Assembly: GCA_022446985.1 (NCBI GenBank)
Contig: JAKVBD010000006.1
Span: 1-64,000 of the forward strand
Reading direction: 5' to 3'
Length of the DNA: 64,000 nt
DNA from: Lentisphaerales bacterium
GTDB taxonomy: Bacteria > Verrucomicrobiota > Lentisphaeria > Lentisphaerales > Lentisphaeraceae
Below the pieces are notes generated by a model. The model saw only the letters and a program-made list of their open reading frames with translations. It did not search any database and was not told the DNA's origin. Shown piece after piece: positions 28,565 to 37,372 of this stretch (position 1 is the first letter of the stretch; every line of letters begins with the position of its first letter). A program made the translations under genes and the position numbers.

Positions 28565-29447
28565 CCAATTATTCAGTCCAAAACAAGTCGGTCATGCCTT
28601 AGGCGTCAGCGAAGCCAGTATCAAACGCTGGGTCGATAAAGGAAAAATTGACTGCGTAAAAACAACTGGCGGTCATCGCAAAATACCTCTTTATTCTCTT
28701 GTCGAATATATTCATAAGCATAACAAGCAACTGGTTAATCCAGAAGCTCTAAACATACCCAAAAGTACCGGTCGTGTTAAAGACAAAATGAAGCAATCAG
28801 CTCTAGCTTTGCGTAATAGTTTCCAAGAGTGCGATGAATTTAAAATTCGCGGCATTATCTACGACCTTTACCTTTCTGGAAAAACTCCACAGGAAATATT
28901 TGACGACCTTATGGCCCCAGCCTTGCATCAACTGGGTTGTGACTGGGAAGCGGGAACTGTTGACTGTTTTCAGGAGCGGCGCACTATACAAATTTGCATT
29001 CGCACCCTTTATGGTTTTGACTCATTTTTCCCTCAGCCCGAAGACGACGCTCCGCTTGCTATTCTGGGTACTTTGAGCAACGACCCCTACACTATTCCAG
29101 TCATTATGACTGAAGTTTGTCTAAGGACTCTCGGCTGGCGCACGGGATTCCTTGGTAATGACATACCGCATGATTCATACTGTAAAGCCATCGAAATGTA
29201 CAAGCCGCAATTAGCTATAGTCAGTATGTCGGCTATCTATGATGAAATTCAACTTGTAGAAAATCTACTCGATATCGAAGAAACTGCCGTGAAGCAAAAT
29301 TGCATGCTTGTTTTAGGTGGACGTTCTGTTCCTGAGTTAGCTCCACAAAAGTTAAAAAAGTCACTTTTTGTCTACTCTATGGCCAACTTTTTAGAGCAGA
29401 CTTCCGAGCTTCACAAATTTTCAGAGATGCTTAAAAAGAAAGCTTAA
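28554..29447 (+). CDS. MerR-family regulator with degenerate B12-binding domain (LitR/CarH-like)
   Basis: A 297-residue regulator. Residues 5-55 form a MerR DNA-binding domain ending in the TTGGHRKIP wing typical of CarH/LitR. Residues about 80-160 match the helical B12-binding bundle and 165-290 the Rossmann-type B12 domain. In CarH the cobalamin is held by a W-x9-EH motif and a histidine in (E/D)xHxxG. Here W131 is kept with E141 nine residues on, but the next residue is R142, and the ligand block reads DPYTIP (177-182), with tyrosine for histidine and proline for glycine. So it probably no longer binds cobalamin by its lower axial histidine, though some other ligand is possible. Last gene of the operon; its stop overlaps the stop of the convergent DUF523 gene. 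Confidence 0.85.
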   Translation: MRDNQLFSPKQVGHALGVSEASIKRWVDKGKIDCVKTTGGHRKIPLYSLVEYIHKHNKQLVNPEALNIPKSTGRVKDKMKQSALALRNSFQECDEFKIRGIIYDLYLSGKTPQEIFDDLMAPALHQLGCDWEAGTVDCFQERRTIQICIRTLYGFDSFFPQPEDDAPLAILGTLSNDPYTIPVIMTEVCLRTLGWRTGFLGNDIPHDSYCKAIEMYKPQLAIVSMSAIYDEIQLVENLLDIEETAVKQNCMLVLGGRSVPELAPQKLKKSLFVYSMANFLEQTSELHKFSEMLKKKA

Positions 29448-30406
29448 AGCTTATTCAGAACACCCAACTCTTCGGGATGCTTTAAGTATGACTGAATCTG
29501 TAAGTACTCTATTTTAAACTTCTTGACATAGTGACTGATTCTAGTAATAGGTAGAATTAAAGGAATGATGCCACGACGGTATTTATCGATTATATTCACC
29601 GTTTCCTGGCGGTCATAATCATCCAGCATGTCACTGAAGTATCCCATTAAGTGAAACAAAACATTTACATGTTTACTTCTCGGTGCCGGTTTACTGGTCA
29701 ATTCTGTAAAGAGTACCAGATACTCGTGGAGTAAGACGTCAATCGGCTTTTTAACTTCATTGGCCACAAGCTGCCCAAGCTTGCGAAGTCCTTCCTGACT
29801 ATGAGACATAAGCATATACTTATGTACTTTATGGAACTCAACTAAAGCATGGACTGATGGTTTTGTTTCAACATGGTCCTGCCAATACTTTATGGCGAAT
29901 ACTCTGGAAAGAAAATTATGCCTCAGCCCTGGATCATTTAAACGGCCATCTTCTTCAATTGGCAACCAGGGGAACCGTTGTTGTATGTGGGCGGCATACA
30001 TTCCCATGCTACTCTGAGCTTGGGTCACACCTTTCTCATTGTAAACCTTTACTCTGAAAGCTCCACATGAAGGCGATGATTTCTTAAAAACAAATCCACT
30101 GATTTTCTCCTTCTCCAATCTATCTGCAGAAGACATACTGAAGTGCATCATTTTCTCAGTAAAATCCTCTGTCCCGCCATGATTGACCAAACGAATACCA
30201 GTATCAGGCTTAATGACTAAGCGAATAGTTTCTCTTGGTATACCAAGACCTATCCCAACTTCAGGACATACTTTTACAAAATCAAAAAGGTGACACATAT
30301 CGCGATTTAGAAATTTATCTTCTGCTGCCTGGCCATTATATCTGACTTCATCGCCTGTCAGACAAGCTGAAACGCCAATCTTTATTTTCTCATCTATATT
30401 ATTCAT
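29444..30406 (-). CDS. DUF523-DUF1722 protein (YbgA-type)
   Basis: A 320-residue two-domain protein: N-terminal DUF523 (KIGVSACLTGDEVRYNG, CPEVGIGLGIPRETIRLV, FKKSSPSCG with two cysteines in the usual places) and C-terminal DUF1722 (FHKVHKYMLMSHSQEGLRKL, DKYRRGIIPLILPITRISHY). Such proteins commonly sit beside photolyase and LitR genes; no photolyase is in this window. The start lies 1 nt after the stop of the DUF2867 gene, so the two are an operon. Biochemical role unknown; the DUF523 cysteines suggest a metal or Fe-S site. Confidence 0.85.
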   Translation of the reverse strand: MNNIDEKIKIGVSACLTGDEVRYNGQAAEDKFLNRDMCHLFDFVKVCPEVGIGLGIPRETIRLVIKPDTGIRLVNHGGTEDFTEKMMHFSMSSADRLEKEKISGFVFKKSSPSCGAFRVKVYNEKGVTQAQSSMGMYAAHIQQRFPWLPIEEDGRLNDPGLRHNFLSRVFAIKYWQDHVETKPSVHALVEFHKVHKYMLMSHSQEGLRKLGQLVANEVKKPIDVLLHEYLVLFTELTSKPAPRSKHVNVLFHLMGYFSDMLDDYDRQETVNIIDKYRRGIIPLILPITRISHYVKKFKIEYLQIQSYLKHPEELGVLNKL

Positions 30407-30407
30407 T

Positions 30408-31838
30408 TTATGCTGCCCTCTGTTGGGTTAAACTTTTGATCATACCATTGAAAATTAACGAGTGTAGAGGTGCTGTTCCAAACCAATAAACCAAGCCTGC
30501 AACACCCATCGGGTCAAAAATTGCAGTTTGCCGCAAATGCGTACCTTGTTGGTCGGTAAATAACTCATACTCAAGCCAGGCTTTGCCTGGCACCTTCATT
30601 TCAGCCGCAAGGACTAATCTTCTACCTTCCTCGTATTCTTCGACCCGCCACCAGTCAACCACATCACCGACATGTAACTCCGACTGACTTCTTCGACCTC
30701 TTGCAAGGCCTGGACCGCCAAGGAACTTGTCTATATAGCCACGCCACTTCCATAAAAAATTCGCGTAATACCAACCGCGAGTACCCCCTATCTGCTTGAC
30801 CCTTTCAAAGGCTTCTTTAGTTGAACAAAGAATTAATGACTCACGACAATCAAGCAATCGATTTCCAAGATGCGACTTATTTATAGGTTTTTCTGGAATA
30901 CCTGCAGCAGCTTTGGCTTCATTCCATTTTACCTGAATGTAGCCATTATCATAATCTTCAACACTCTTGCCAACGGCTTCCCTATAATCAATAGGCTCTA
31001 CTTTGAAGATTCTCTCTGCTTCATTCAATTGAACCACTGTTGGTATGCGGCAGCTATCTATAAGTTTTTTGCCGACTCTGGCATATAAAGGAGTAACGAG
31101 GCCTAACCACAAGCTGGACAGGTATGGGGTTAGAAGAGGCACCGGAAACATCCAGCGTTTTAGACCTCGCAAATCTGCATAACATTGCATTAGTGAATCG
31201 TAAGTACATACTTCACTTCCACCAACTTCAAAAATCTTCGATCGGTGGCAATCATAATCTAAAGCCTTTGTTAAATACTTGAGTAAATCCCTGATGAAGA
31301 TCGGCTGAATTTTATTCCTAACCCATTTTGGATGGATCATTATTGGTAAGTGCTCTACAAGATTTCTGATCATTTCAAAAGATAAGCTGCCGGCCCCAAG
31401 TATAATCGAACAACGAAATTCATATGTCTTTACGCCGCTGTTTCTTAAGATATGGCCAACTTCTATTCTACTTGACAAATGAGTGGATAACTCTCTGCGT
31501 TCATTCGCTAAGCCACCAACGTAAATCATTTTCTGTACATTCTGGGATTTCGCACACTTCGCAAATTTTAGAGCATAAATTCGATCATTTTGCTCAAAAT
31601 CCCCCTTGCAACCCATCGCATGTATGAGGTAAAAAATGCAGTCGATTGCCTCACAGGCTTTGTATACATCTTTAAAACTAGAGGCTGTCCCATAGCAAAA
31701 ATCGACTTCAGGGTACCTTTCTTCTAAACTTGCTCTCTTAGTCCTGAGAAAACACCTTATGTTGTGCCCCTTGCCATATAATTCGGCGAGCAACATCCCT
31801 CCGATGTATCCACTTGCTCCAGTAATCAAAATATTCAT
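30408..31838 (-). CDS. SDR-type NAD(P)-binding protein with DUF2867
   Basis: A 476-residue protein. The N-terminal half is an atypical SDR (MNILITGASGYIGGMLLAEL, GxxGxxG dinucleotide site; DCIFYLIHAMG; YVGGLANE) and the C-terminal half is DUF2867 (GGTRGWYYANFLWKWRGYID, LHVGDVVDWWRVEEYEEGRR, ending AGLVYWFGTAPLHSLIFNGM). The start is set at 31838, behind TAGAGG; the in-frame upstream GTG/ATG would add 12 unrelated residues. It is the first gene of a two-gene operon whose promoter carries the shared 17-bp motif. It probably acts on a lipid or quinone-like carbonyl; that is inference from its companions. Confidence 0.85.
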   Translation of the reverse strand: MNILITGASGYIGGMLLAELYGKGHNIRCFLRTKRASLEERYPEVDFCYGTASSFKDVYKACEAIDCIFYLIHAMGCKGDFEQNDRIYALKFAKCAKSQNVQKMIYVGGLANERRELSTHLSSRIEVGHILRNSGVKTYEFRCSIILGAGSLSFEMIRNLVEHLPIMIHPKWVRNKIQPIFIRDLLKYLTKALDYDCHRSKIFEVGGSEVCTYDSLMQCYADLRGLKRWMFPVPLLTPYLSSLWLGLVTPLYARVGKKLIDSCRIPTVVQLNEAERIFKVEPIDYREAVGKSVEDYDNGYIQVKWNEAKAAAGIPEKPINKSHLGNRLLDCRESLILCSTKEAFERVKQIGGTRGWYYANFLWKWRGYIDKFLGGPGLARGRRSQSELHVGDVVDWWRVEEYEEGRRLVLAAEMKVPGKAWLEYELFTDQQGTHLRQTAIFDPMGVAGLVYWFGTAPLHSLIFNGMIKSLTQQRAA

Positions 31839-31861
31839 TTTAACCTCTATACCTTTATTAG

Positions 31862-31903
31862 AATATAGAACCACTTCTTGAAAAAGTGAACGTTTTGAAC
31901 GAT
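31862..31903 (-). promoter_or_regulatory. Predicted promoter and operator of the DUF2867-SDR operon
   Basis: On the minus strand: ATCGTTCAAAACG, TTCACT (-35, 31885-31890), 17-bp spacer, TATATT (-10, 31862-31867), then AGAGG and the ATG at 31838. The plus-strand motif TGAACGTTTTGAACGAT at 31887-31903 is identical to that at 23958-23974, with the same offset to the -35. The motif contains TGAACG twice, 9 bp apart, plus the palindrome AACGTT. Overlap with the -35 favours repression. Confidence 0.6.
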
Positions 31904-32101
31904 TTATTTATAAAGAAAATAAAGAAGCGTTACAGGAGGTGCTGCAACACCATGTTTTGTATTGTATAATTACTGATAATGAAGTTAGAAGTTAAAAGTT
32001 AGAACTTAGGAAATATCATCAGGGTGGATAGAAGCATTCTTAGCCAGTCTTAAATAAAACTAACATTTTCTTCTGCTCTATGTTTTATTCTCAAACATTT
32101 T

Positions 32102-32947
32102 TCACTGAAAATACAAATCAGCATGAATATCTGAAACAGTTTCATCATCAACCTGTATATTGCACTGTTCTGGACTGCCAATGGTGATAGCCTCATTTGT
32201 CTGAGGCAATTCAAACATAGACGATTCAACTGCATTTAGCTGTGAAATCGCTAAGCCTGGCTTTGTTTCCAAATCTTCAAAAAGGAAATCACAACGAACA
32301 TGCAAATCACCGTAGACCTTTAGATGGATAGGTGTTATATCTATCTCAATCACAAAGTCTTCTTCGACTTTAGTTGCTCCCATAGTTTTTAAACCATTCG
32401 CGATAATTCCCGGGCAACCGTGAGTAAAGCCTTCAACAAATGCACCTTCTGGACTAAAGTAAATCAAAGCGTGGAATGGCTTTACATCTCTACCAAAAAT
32501 CTTATAATCACAAGACAGATGAGAACCAATTAAAACTGCAGAAGAATGCGTTAACCATTCGCCAGACTCAGATTTCAAATAGAGCTCACCATGAGGCTTC
32601 TCTGTCGGATTTAAAACAATCCCAAGTGATTTTTTAACAAGCATATTGTCGCCCGAATCAGCATAATCATGAGTCTCTATACCTATGTAGACCAACCAGC
32701 TATTTCACACCTTCATCACCATCCGAACTTCAGCAGGAATAAATGCCTGCCTTTTCTCAACTCAATTAAATGAAACACAGTCATGACTACCACAGTCCAT
32801 GAAGTAACACATACCGCCCAACTTAACGATCGCTACTTGTTCTCGAGATATGATTGACTCGTCAAGAATAATATCACAAGTAGCAGACCGGCCGATTTTA
32901 AAAATTTGCTTATCTGCAGGAATTACGTACTGCAATATTAGCTTTCT
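32102..32947 (-). pseudogene. Multi-FHA-domain protein, broken by in-frame stops
   Basis: Three forkhead-associated (phosphothreonine-binding) modules can be read on one minus-strand frame. The first, FKIGRSATCDIILDESIISR and then CGSHDCVSFN, ends at TGA 32762-32764; a short stretch follows (VEKRQAFIPAEVRMVMKV) to TGA 32705-32707; then the second FHA (VLIGSHLSCDYKIFGRDVKP, FHALIYF) and the start of a third (AITIGSPEQCNIQVDDETVS, DIHADLYFQ) cut by TGA at 32102. No frame change is needed across the first two stops, and all three are TGA. Upstream of 32947 the frame closes. The 197-residue piece 32102-32695 has only a TTG start. Probably a decayed signalling protein. Confidence 0.7.
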
Positions 32948-33083
32948 TTAAAGCCCCCTTATGACCTTCTAATTCTAAAGGTATTCCCCTGAAAGCTAGC
33001 CATTTTGCTCAAATCTTATAGAATTTACATAAAGGGTCAGGATCTCGAGAAGCAAAAAATATCATTAAAAGTTACGGGATATT

Positions 33084-33683
33084 TTATTTGCTCCTTGGAA
33101 AGATTATTTGGCCACGGGAAATTTCGGTAAAATGGTCTTTAAGCCTCTGTAAATTCTTCTTTTCTAAAACCAATTTCAGTCTTAAGCCTTCGGACTCATA
33201 TTCTTCAAAAGACTTTTCCAAAAGCTCTTTACTGATCAATTGGTAAGCAGTATTACTAAACTCAAATGGCACCATGAGTTCCAGCTCTGTCATTTCTTTG
33301 ATTTCAGAAATAGCCAACTGCTTTAGACAGTTGGATGTAACTCCTCCATAGGCCCGGCATAGACCACCCGTGCCAAGTTTTATGCCACCGAACCAACGAA
33401 GAACCAAAGCAGCAACATTTGTCAGTTCCGCATATTCTATGGCATTTAAAATAGGTCTTCCAGCTGTTCCCGATGGTTCTCCGTCATCATTAAAACGATA
33501 ATCATTCCCAACTTTCCAGGCCCAGCAATTATGTCGAGCTGCAGGATCTGAGTTCTCCCGAATAAAATCCATCGCTTCCTCTACAGAGGCGACAGGTTTT
33601 ACCATACAGATAAACCTGCTGTTTTTGACATCTTCCTGAAATTCACCGGCTTCGTCGAGTGTAAACAATTTAAGTTCCTGCAT
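33084..33683 (-). CDS. yigZ: YigZ/IMPACT family protein
   Basis: A 199-residue cytosolic protein of the UPF0029/IMPACT family: an N-terminal IMPACT domain with FICMVKPVASVEEAMDFI, ARHNCWAWKVG, DDGEPSGTAGRPIL and VLRWFGGIKLGTGGLCRAYG, and a smaller C-terminal ferredoxin-like domain (about 145-199). Family members interact with ribosomes or translation regulators; the bacterial role is unsettled. It is a single gene between the FHA remnant and a divergent DUF3592 gene. All signature glycines are kept, so it is likely functional. Confidence 0.9.
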   Translation of the reverse strand: MQELKLFTLDEAGEFQEDVKNSRFICMVKPVASVEEAMDFIRENSDPAARHNCWAWKVGNDYRFNDDGEPSGTAGRPILNAIEYAELTNVAALVLRWFGGIKLGTGGLCRAYGGVTSNCLKQLAISEIKEMTELELMVPFEFSNTAYQLISKELLEKSFEEYESEGLRLKLVLEKKNLQRLKDHFTEISRGQIIFPRSK

Positions 33684-33802
33684 TTATTTGCTCATACATT
33701 GCACTTGTTAAAGCAAAATTCAAAAACAGCCTGATAACTTGCTTAACAAGTTCATTTTTCATATAAACTAGATGTCAATATGCATTTCACTTCAGGATAA
33801 AT

Positions 33803-35437
33803 ATGAAAAATAAAGCTGGAGCCCTCTTCCTGTGCCTTTTTGGCTTGCCCTTTTCCTTCGTCGGGCTCTTTGCCCTTTATATGATCACTTCTTCTGTGGT
33901 CGAATGGCAATCTGCCAAATCATGGATACAAACCGAAGCCAAAATCAATAAAATCGATCTTAAAACGAGTCGATCCAATAAAGGTGGGTCCACAAGTTCT
34001 GTCCAGGGATCATTTTCTTACGCTTTTAAAGAACAAAACTATACCAGTGAGCAGATCACTTTCTGGTCTATGAGTGATAACATTGGTAACTTTCACAAAT
34101 CTAATTATAAAAAACTTAAACGTAAAAGAAAAACTACCTGTTATGTGAACCCAGAGAACCCTCAGGAGGCCGTCATCATTAGAGATCTGCGTGTTGAAAT
34201 GCTCGGTTTCTTCTCGCTCTTCTTAGTCATTTTCGGTGGGTTTGGTTTTAGTGCTTCCGGATTTTCTTTGATCAGCATAATAAAAGCTAACAAAGTGATC
34301 CAAACTCCAAGTGGCGATTTTCTCGATTCATACTCAGGAAAAGCTGTAGTCCTGTTCTTTGCCTTGCCAACAGCTTTTTTTCTTCCTATATGCGCCGTTA
34401 CCTTCATGGAAACAGTCAGCCAATTTAGAGCCGGTGTAACGTCAACATTTTTTGCCTTTTTGCCACTGCTTATAGCGATAATTTCAACTACTGCCTTTAT
34501 CTACTTTGGTTCACGCCACCTCAACTTTGGCTCATCTATTATCTGTATTTCAGAAGGTCAAGGCGTTCTTGGCGGCTCTCTTAAAGGTTACCTGATCAAT
34601 AGCTGCTCTCCACAAAATGGTTTCGACTTGATTATCAATTGTAACCGAACAAGCAGAAATGGAAAAAACTCACAAACACAAAGTATCTATAACCACAGTA
34701 TAAATTTAACAGAAACCCAAATGACTCCCCAAGGGCGATATCGAACAGACTTTACAATCCCCCTGCCCTATGACATTCCAGAATCAAATGAGAGCAACGT
34801 TACCTGGAATATTAAATTTAAAGCAGATGTCCCAGGTCCGGATTATAGCTGCTCATTTGACATCCCCGTTCATCAAACAGAGGAAAGTGATCCGACTCAA
34901 ACCAAAGACTTAATCCTGAAAGATTCCGGTGTGACTGAAACACACCCATCAATCATAAAAGAGCGTATATTAACTCACCGTACAAAAGAGCGACTTCACA
35001 TTTACTTTCCCATGTTCAGGAAAATTTGGTCTATTGTCTCCCTCATCTTCTTTCTGACAATTTGGATTGGCCTCACCGTCTTCTTGTATTACAAAAAAGC
35101 TTGGGTCTTTGCAGTAATTTGGGGCTTAACCGATCTCATGCTAATTATTTCACTCCTTCATTTAATGTTTGTTTCTAAAAAACTAATTGTTGCTAACGAG
35201 GGAATAGTCTTCAAAAAAGGCTTTTTTGGCGGTGGTAAAGAATATCATATTGAAGCCCATGAAGTCGAAGAAATTATCGTCCCACCCAATAATATCTACG
35301 GCATGAGCTACCTGAAAATCAAAACTCCTGACATGACCATCGATATAGAAAAACAATTCATGACACGTGAAACTCCGGCTGCTCTAAAAATACTTATCGA
35401 AGATGCTCTGTACCCAGAAAAAGGATCAATTAAATAG
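33803..35437 (+). CDS. DUF3592 multi-pass membrane protein
   Basis: A 544-residue membrane protein. The N-terminal part has the DUF3592 layout: membrane helix, then an extracytoplasmic beta-rich segment (WIQTEAKINKIDLKTS, GSFSYAF, TCYVNPENPQEAVI), then helix FFSLFLVIFGGFGF. Two more helices (about 180-240) are followed by a soluble domain of roughly 150 residues (SIICISEGQGVLGGSLKGYL, YRTDFTIPLPYDIPESNES), then two helices near 410-460 and a C-terminal PH-like piece (KGFFGGGKEYHIEAHEVEEI). The middle domain has arrestin-like beta character. An AGGA site precedes the ATG. No function known; no close neighbours on the same strand. Confidence 0.75.
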   Translation: MKNKAGALFLCLFGLPFSFVGLFALYMITSSVVEWQSAKSWIQTEAKINKIDLKTSRSNKGGSTSSVQGSFSYAFKEQNYTSEQITFWSMSDNIGNFHKSNYKKLKRKRKTTCYVNPENPQEAVIIRDLRVEMLGFFSLFLVIFGGFGFSASGFSLISIIKANKVIQTPSGDFLDSYSGKAVVLFFALPTAFFLPICAVTFMETVSQFRAGVTSTFFAFLPLLIAIISTTAFIYFGSRHLNFGSSIICISEGQGVLGGSLKGYLINSCSPQNGFDLIINCNRTSRNGKNSQTQSIYNHSINLTETQMTPQGRYRTDFTIPLPYDIPESNESNVTWNIKFKADVPGPDYSCSFDIPVHQTEESDPTQTKDLILKDSGVTETHPSIIKERILTHRTKERLHIYFPMFRKIWSIVSLIFFLTIWIGLTVFLYYKKAWVFAVIWGLTDLMLIISLLHLMFVSKKLIVANEGIVFKKGFFGGGKEYHIEAHEVEEIIVPPNNIYGMSYLKIKTPDMTIDIEKQFMTRETPAALKILIEDALYPEKGSIK

Positions 35438-35721
35438 CTCTCACTGCTAAATCTTTATGGTATAATACTAGACATGATAACAAGGTTGAATGGTCTACAA
35501 AATGGAATAACACTCATGTAAATCAACTTAAATTCATGTCCATTATGTCTAAATCAAAACTAATCATTTCCTCCCCAAACAAGCTCTGACTATAATAAAA
35601 AATACAAACAATGTTAAAAAATATGTGATTTACTCCAATTTCATTTCACTTCCTTAGTACTGGTGGTGTATTTTAAGTAAACATAATCAAAAATGGTGTT
35701 AGTTATGAGTATAAGATCGAC

Positions 35722-37128
35722 ATGCCTATTACTTTGCATATGGGCCTTTTAACGGGAATTGCAGCAGAAAAACCGAATATTATCATCGTCTTAACAGACG
35801 ATCAGGGATACGCCGACCTCTCCTGTTATGGTGCCCCTAAAATCAAGACTCCAAATCTCGATAAAATGGCCAGTGAAGGCATGAAATTCACAGACTACTA
35901 CGTCGCCTCACCAGTCTGTTCAGCATCTCGCGCCGCTCTTTTAACAGGGCGATATCCTCACCATGTTGGCGTTAAAGGTGTATTCTTCCCGAATCGCGGT
36001 CCAAACGGCCTTGCTCCAGAGCACCAGACTATTGCAGAGGCACTTAAAGGCGTAGGATATATCACTAAAGCCGTTGGTAAGTGGCACCTTGGTGATAAAC
36101 TTCAGTTTCTACCGACAAATCAGGGCTTTGACTCATACTATGGTATTCCTTACAGCAACGATATGATGCCAGCTTACGATATGAAATATGCCGACAATTG
36201 TCTCTACCTTGAAGATATGAGCCAGGAAAAGCTCAAAGCTGCCTTTGCCAAAAATCAACAAAGACCAGTCGGTATGAAAGATAAAGTTCCTCTCATGAGA
36301 AATGAAGAGTGTATAGAATTTCCTGCAGATCAAAGAACAATCACAAAAAGATTTACAGATGAAGGCATCAAATTCATCGACGAATCTATAGCTAAAGAAA
36401 AACCTTTCTTTCTTTATCTTGCTCACAGCATGCCTCATACCCCTCTGTTCGTCACAAAAGAATTCGACGGCAAAAGTGAAGGTGGACTTTATGGCGATGT
36501 CATAGAAGAAATCGACCATAACATGGGTAGACTTCTTGATCATGTAAAAGGCAAAGGTATCGATAAAAATACCATCATCGTTTACACATCTGACAATGGT
36601 CCTTGGCTCATCAAGGGTAAACATGGTGGTTCTGCCCTGCCTCTTTTTGAAGGTAAAATGACAACTTTTGAAGGTGGTCAACGCGTTCCTTGTATCATCA
36701 AATGGCCAGGAAAAGTTCCTGCTGGATCTGTTTGTAAAGAAATGGTTCTGTCCATGGATATCCTCCCTACTCTAGCTGGTATCACAGGTGCGACACTTCA
36801 AGATAAAGACAAACTTGCAGGTAAAGACGTCCTCAATATTTGGAAGAATGAAGAATCGGCTAAAACTCCACATAAATATTTCTTCTTCAATCGCATTGCA
36901 GTTCGCAGTGGAGACTGGAAATACCACTCCAGAGAAGTTTTCAAAATTAAAAATACTAAAAGAGATACCGGCGGTCCGACTCTATATAATTTAAAAGATG
37001 ATATCGGTGAAAGTAAAAACCTAATCAAAAAATACCCTGAAGTTGCAGAAAGGCTAAAAAAAGCTCTTGTCGAATTCAATGGCGGCTACATTCCTAAAGC
37101 CACTGCTAAAAAGAAGAAAAAGAAGTAG
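35722..37128 (+). CDS. Sulfatase, signal peptide probably frameshifted
   Basis: A 468-residue type I sulfatase: TDDQGYADLSCYG (metal-binding DD at 26-27), formylglycine site CSASR at C66-R70 (alanine in place of the usual proline; allowed in the extended consensus), KWHLGD, HSMPHTPLF, TSDNGPW, RVPCIIKWPGK and a lysine-rich tail. The start ATG at 35722 gives a poor signal sequence. A different frame from ATG 35705 encodes MSIRSTCLLLCIWAF, a good signal peptide, and joins LTGIAAEKPN in frame if one T is added to the run of four at 35747-35750. So the true gene probably began at 35705 and has lost one base, or the assembled sequence has an error there. The catalytic part is intact. Confidence 0.85.
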   Translation: MPITLHMGLLTGIAAEKPNIIIVLTDDQGYADLSCYGAPKIKTPNLDKMASEGMKFTDYYVASPVCSASRAALLTGRYPHHVGVKGVFFPNRGPNGLAPEHQTIAEALKGVGYITKAVGKWHLGDKLQFLPTNQGFDSYYGIPYSNDMMPAYDMKYADNCLYLEDMSQEKLKAAFAKNQQRPVGMKDKVPLMRNEECIEFPADQRTITKRFTDEGIKFIDESIAKEKPFFLYLAHSMPHTPLFVTKEFDGKSEGGLYGDVIEEIDHNMGRLLDHVKGKGIDKNTIIVYTSDNGPWLIKGKHGGSALPLFEGKMTTFEGGQRVPCIIKWPGKVPAGSVCKEMVLSMDILPTLAGITGATLQDKDKLAGKDVLNIWKNEESAKTPHKYFFFNRIAVRSGDWKYHSREVFKIKNTKRDTGGPTLYNLKDDIGESKNLIKKYPEVAERLKKALVEFNGGYIPKATAKKKKKK

Positions 37129-37147
37129 TTTCTTTTCTTTTCTTTAC

Positions 37148-37174
37148 AACCGTCCAACGCCAAATTGGGCGGTT
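37148..37174. terminator. Possible hairpin after the sulfatase gene
   Basis: AACCGTCCAA faces TTGGGCGGTT with a 7-base loop (one G-U pair). It starts 19 nt after the sulfatase stop. No T-run follows it, so factor-independent termination is doubtful; it may just mark the 3' end. Confidence 0.35.
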
Positions 37175-37372
37175 GACTTAACTCACACCTTACTCTCTAT
37201 CTCCATTACTCCTGCAAGCTAAGCGAACGGCTCGACCTTTTTTACGAGTTTATAAATTCTTTTTCACAAAAGTTATCTACATACCAAACCCTTGCTTAAA
37301 TTTAAGCCATAAGGAACTTTATTTTTAAGCTGTAAACTATATAGTTTTCATTAGTGTTAAGACGGAGACTCA

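Noticed and set aside
28554..29447. Calling the MerR protein a working B12 photoreceptor
   Set aside because: The lower-ligand histidine motif and the EH pair are not present in the sequence.
31981..32010. Short AGTTAGA-like tandem repeats
   Set aside because: Too short and imperfect to interpret.
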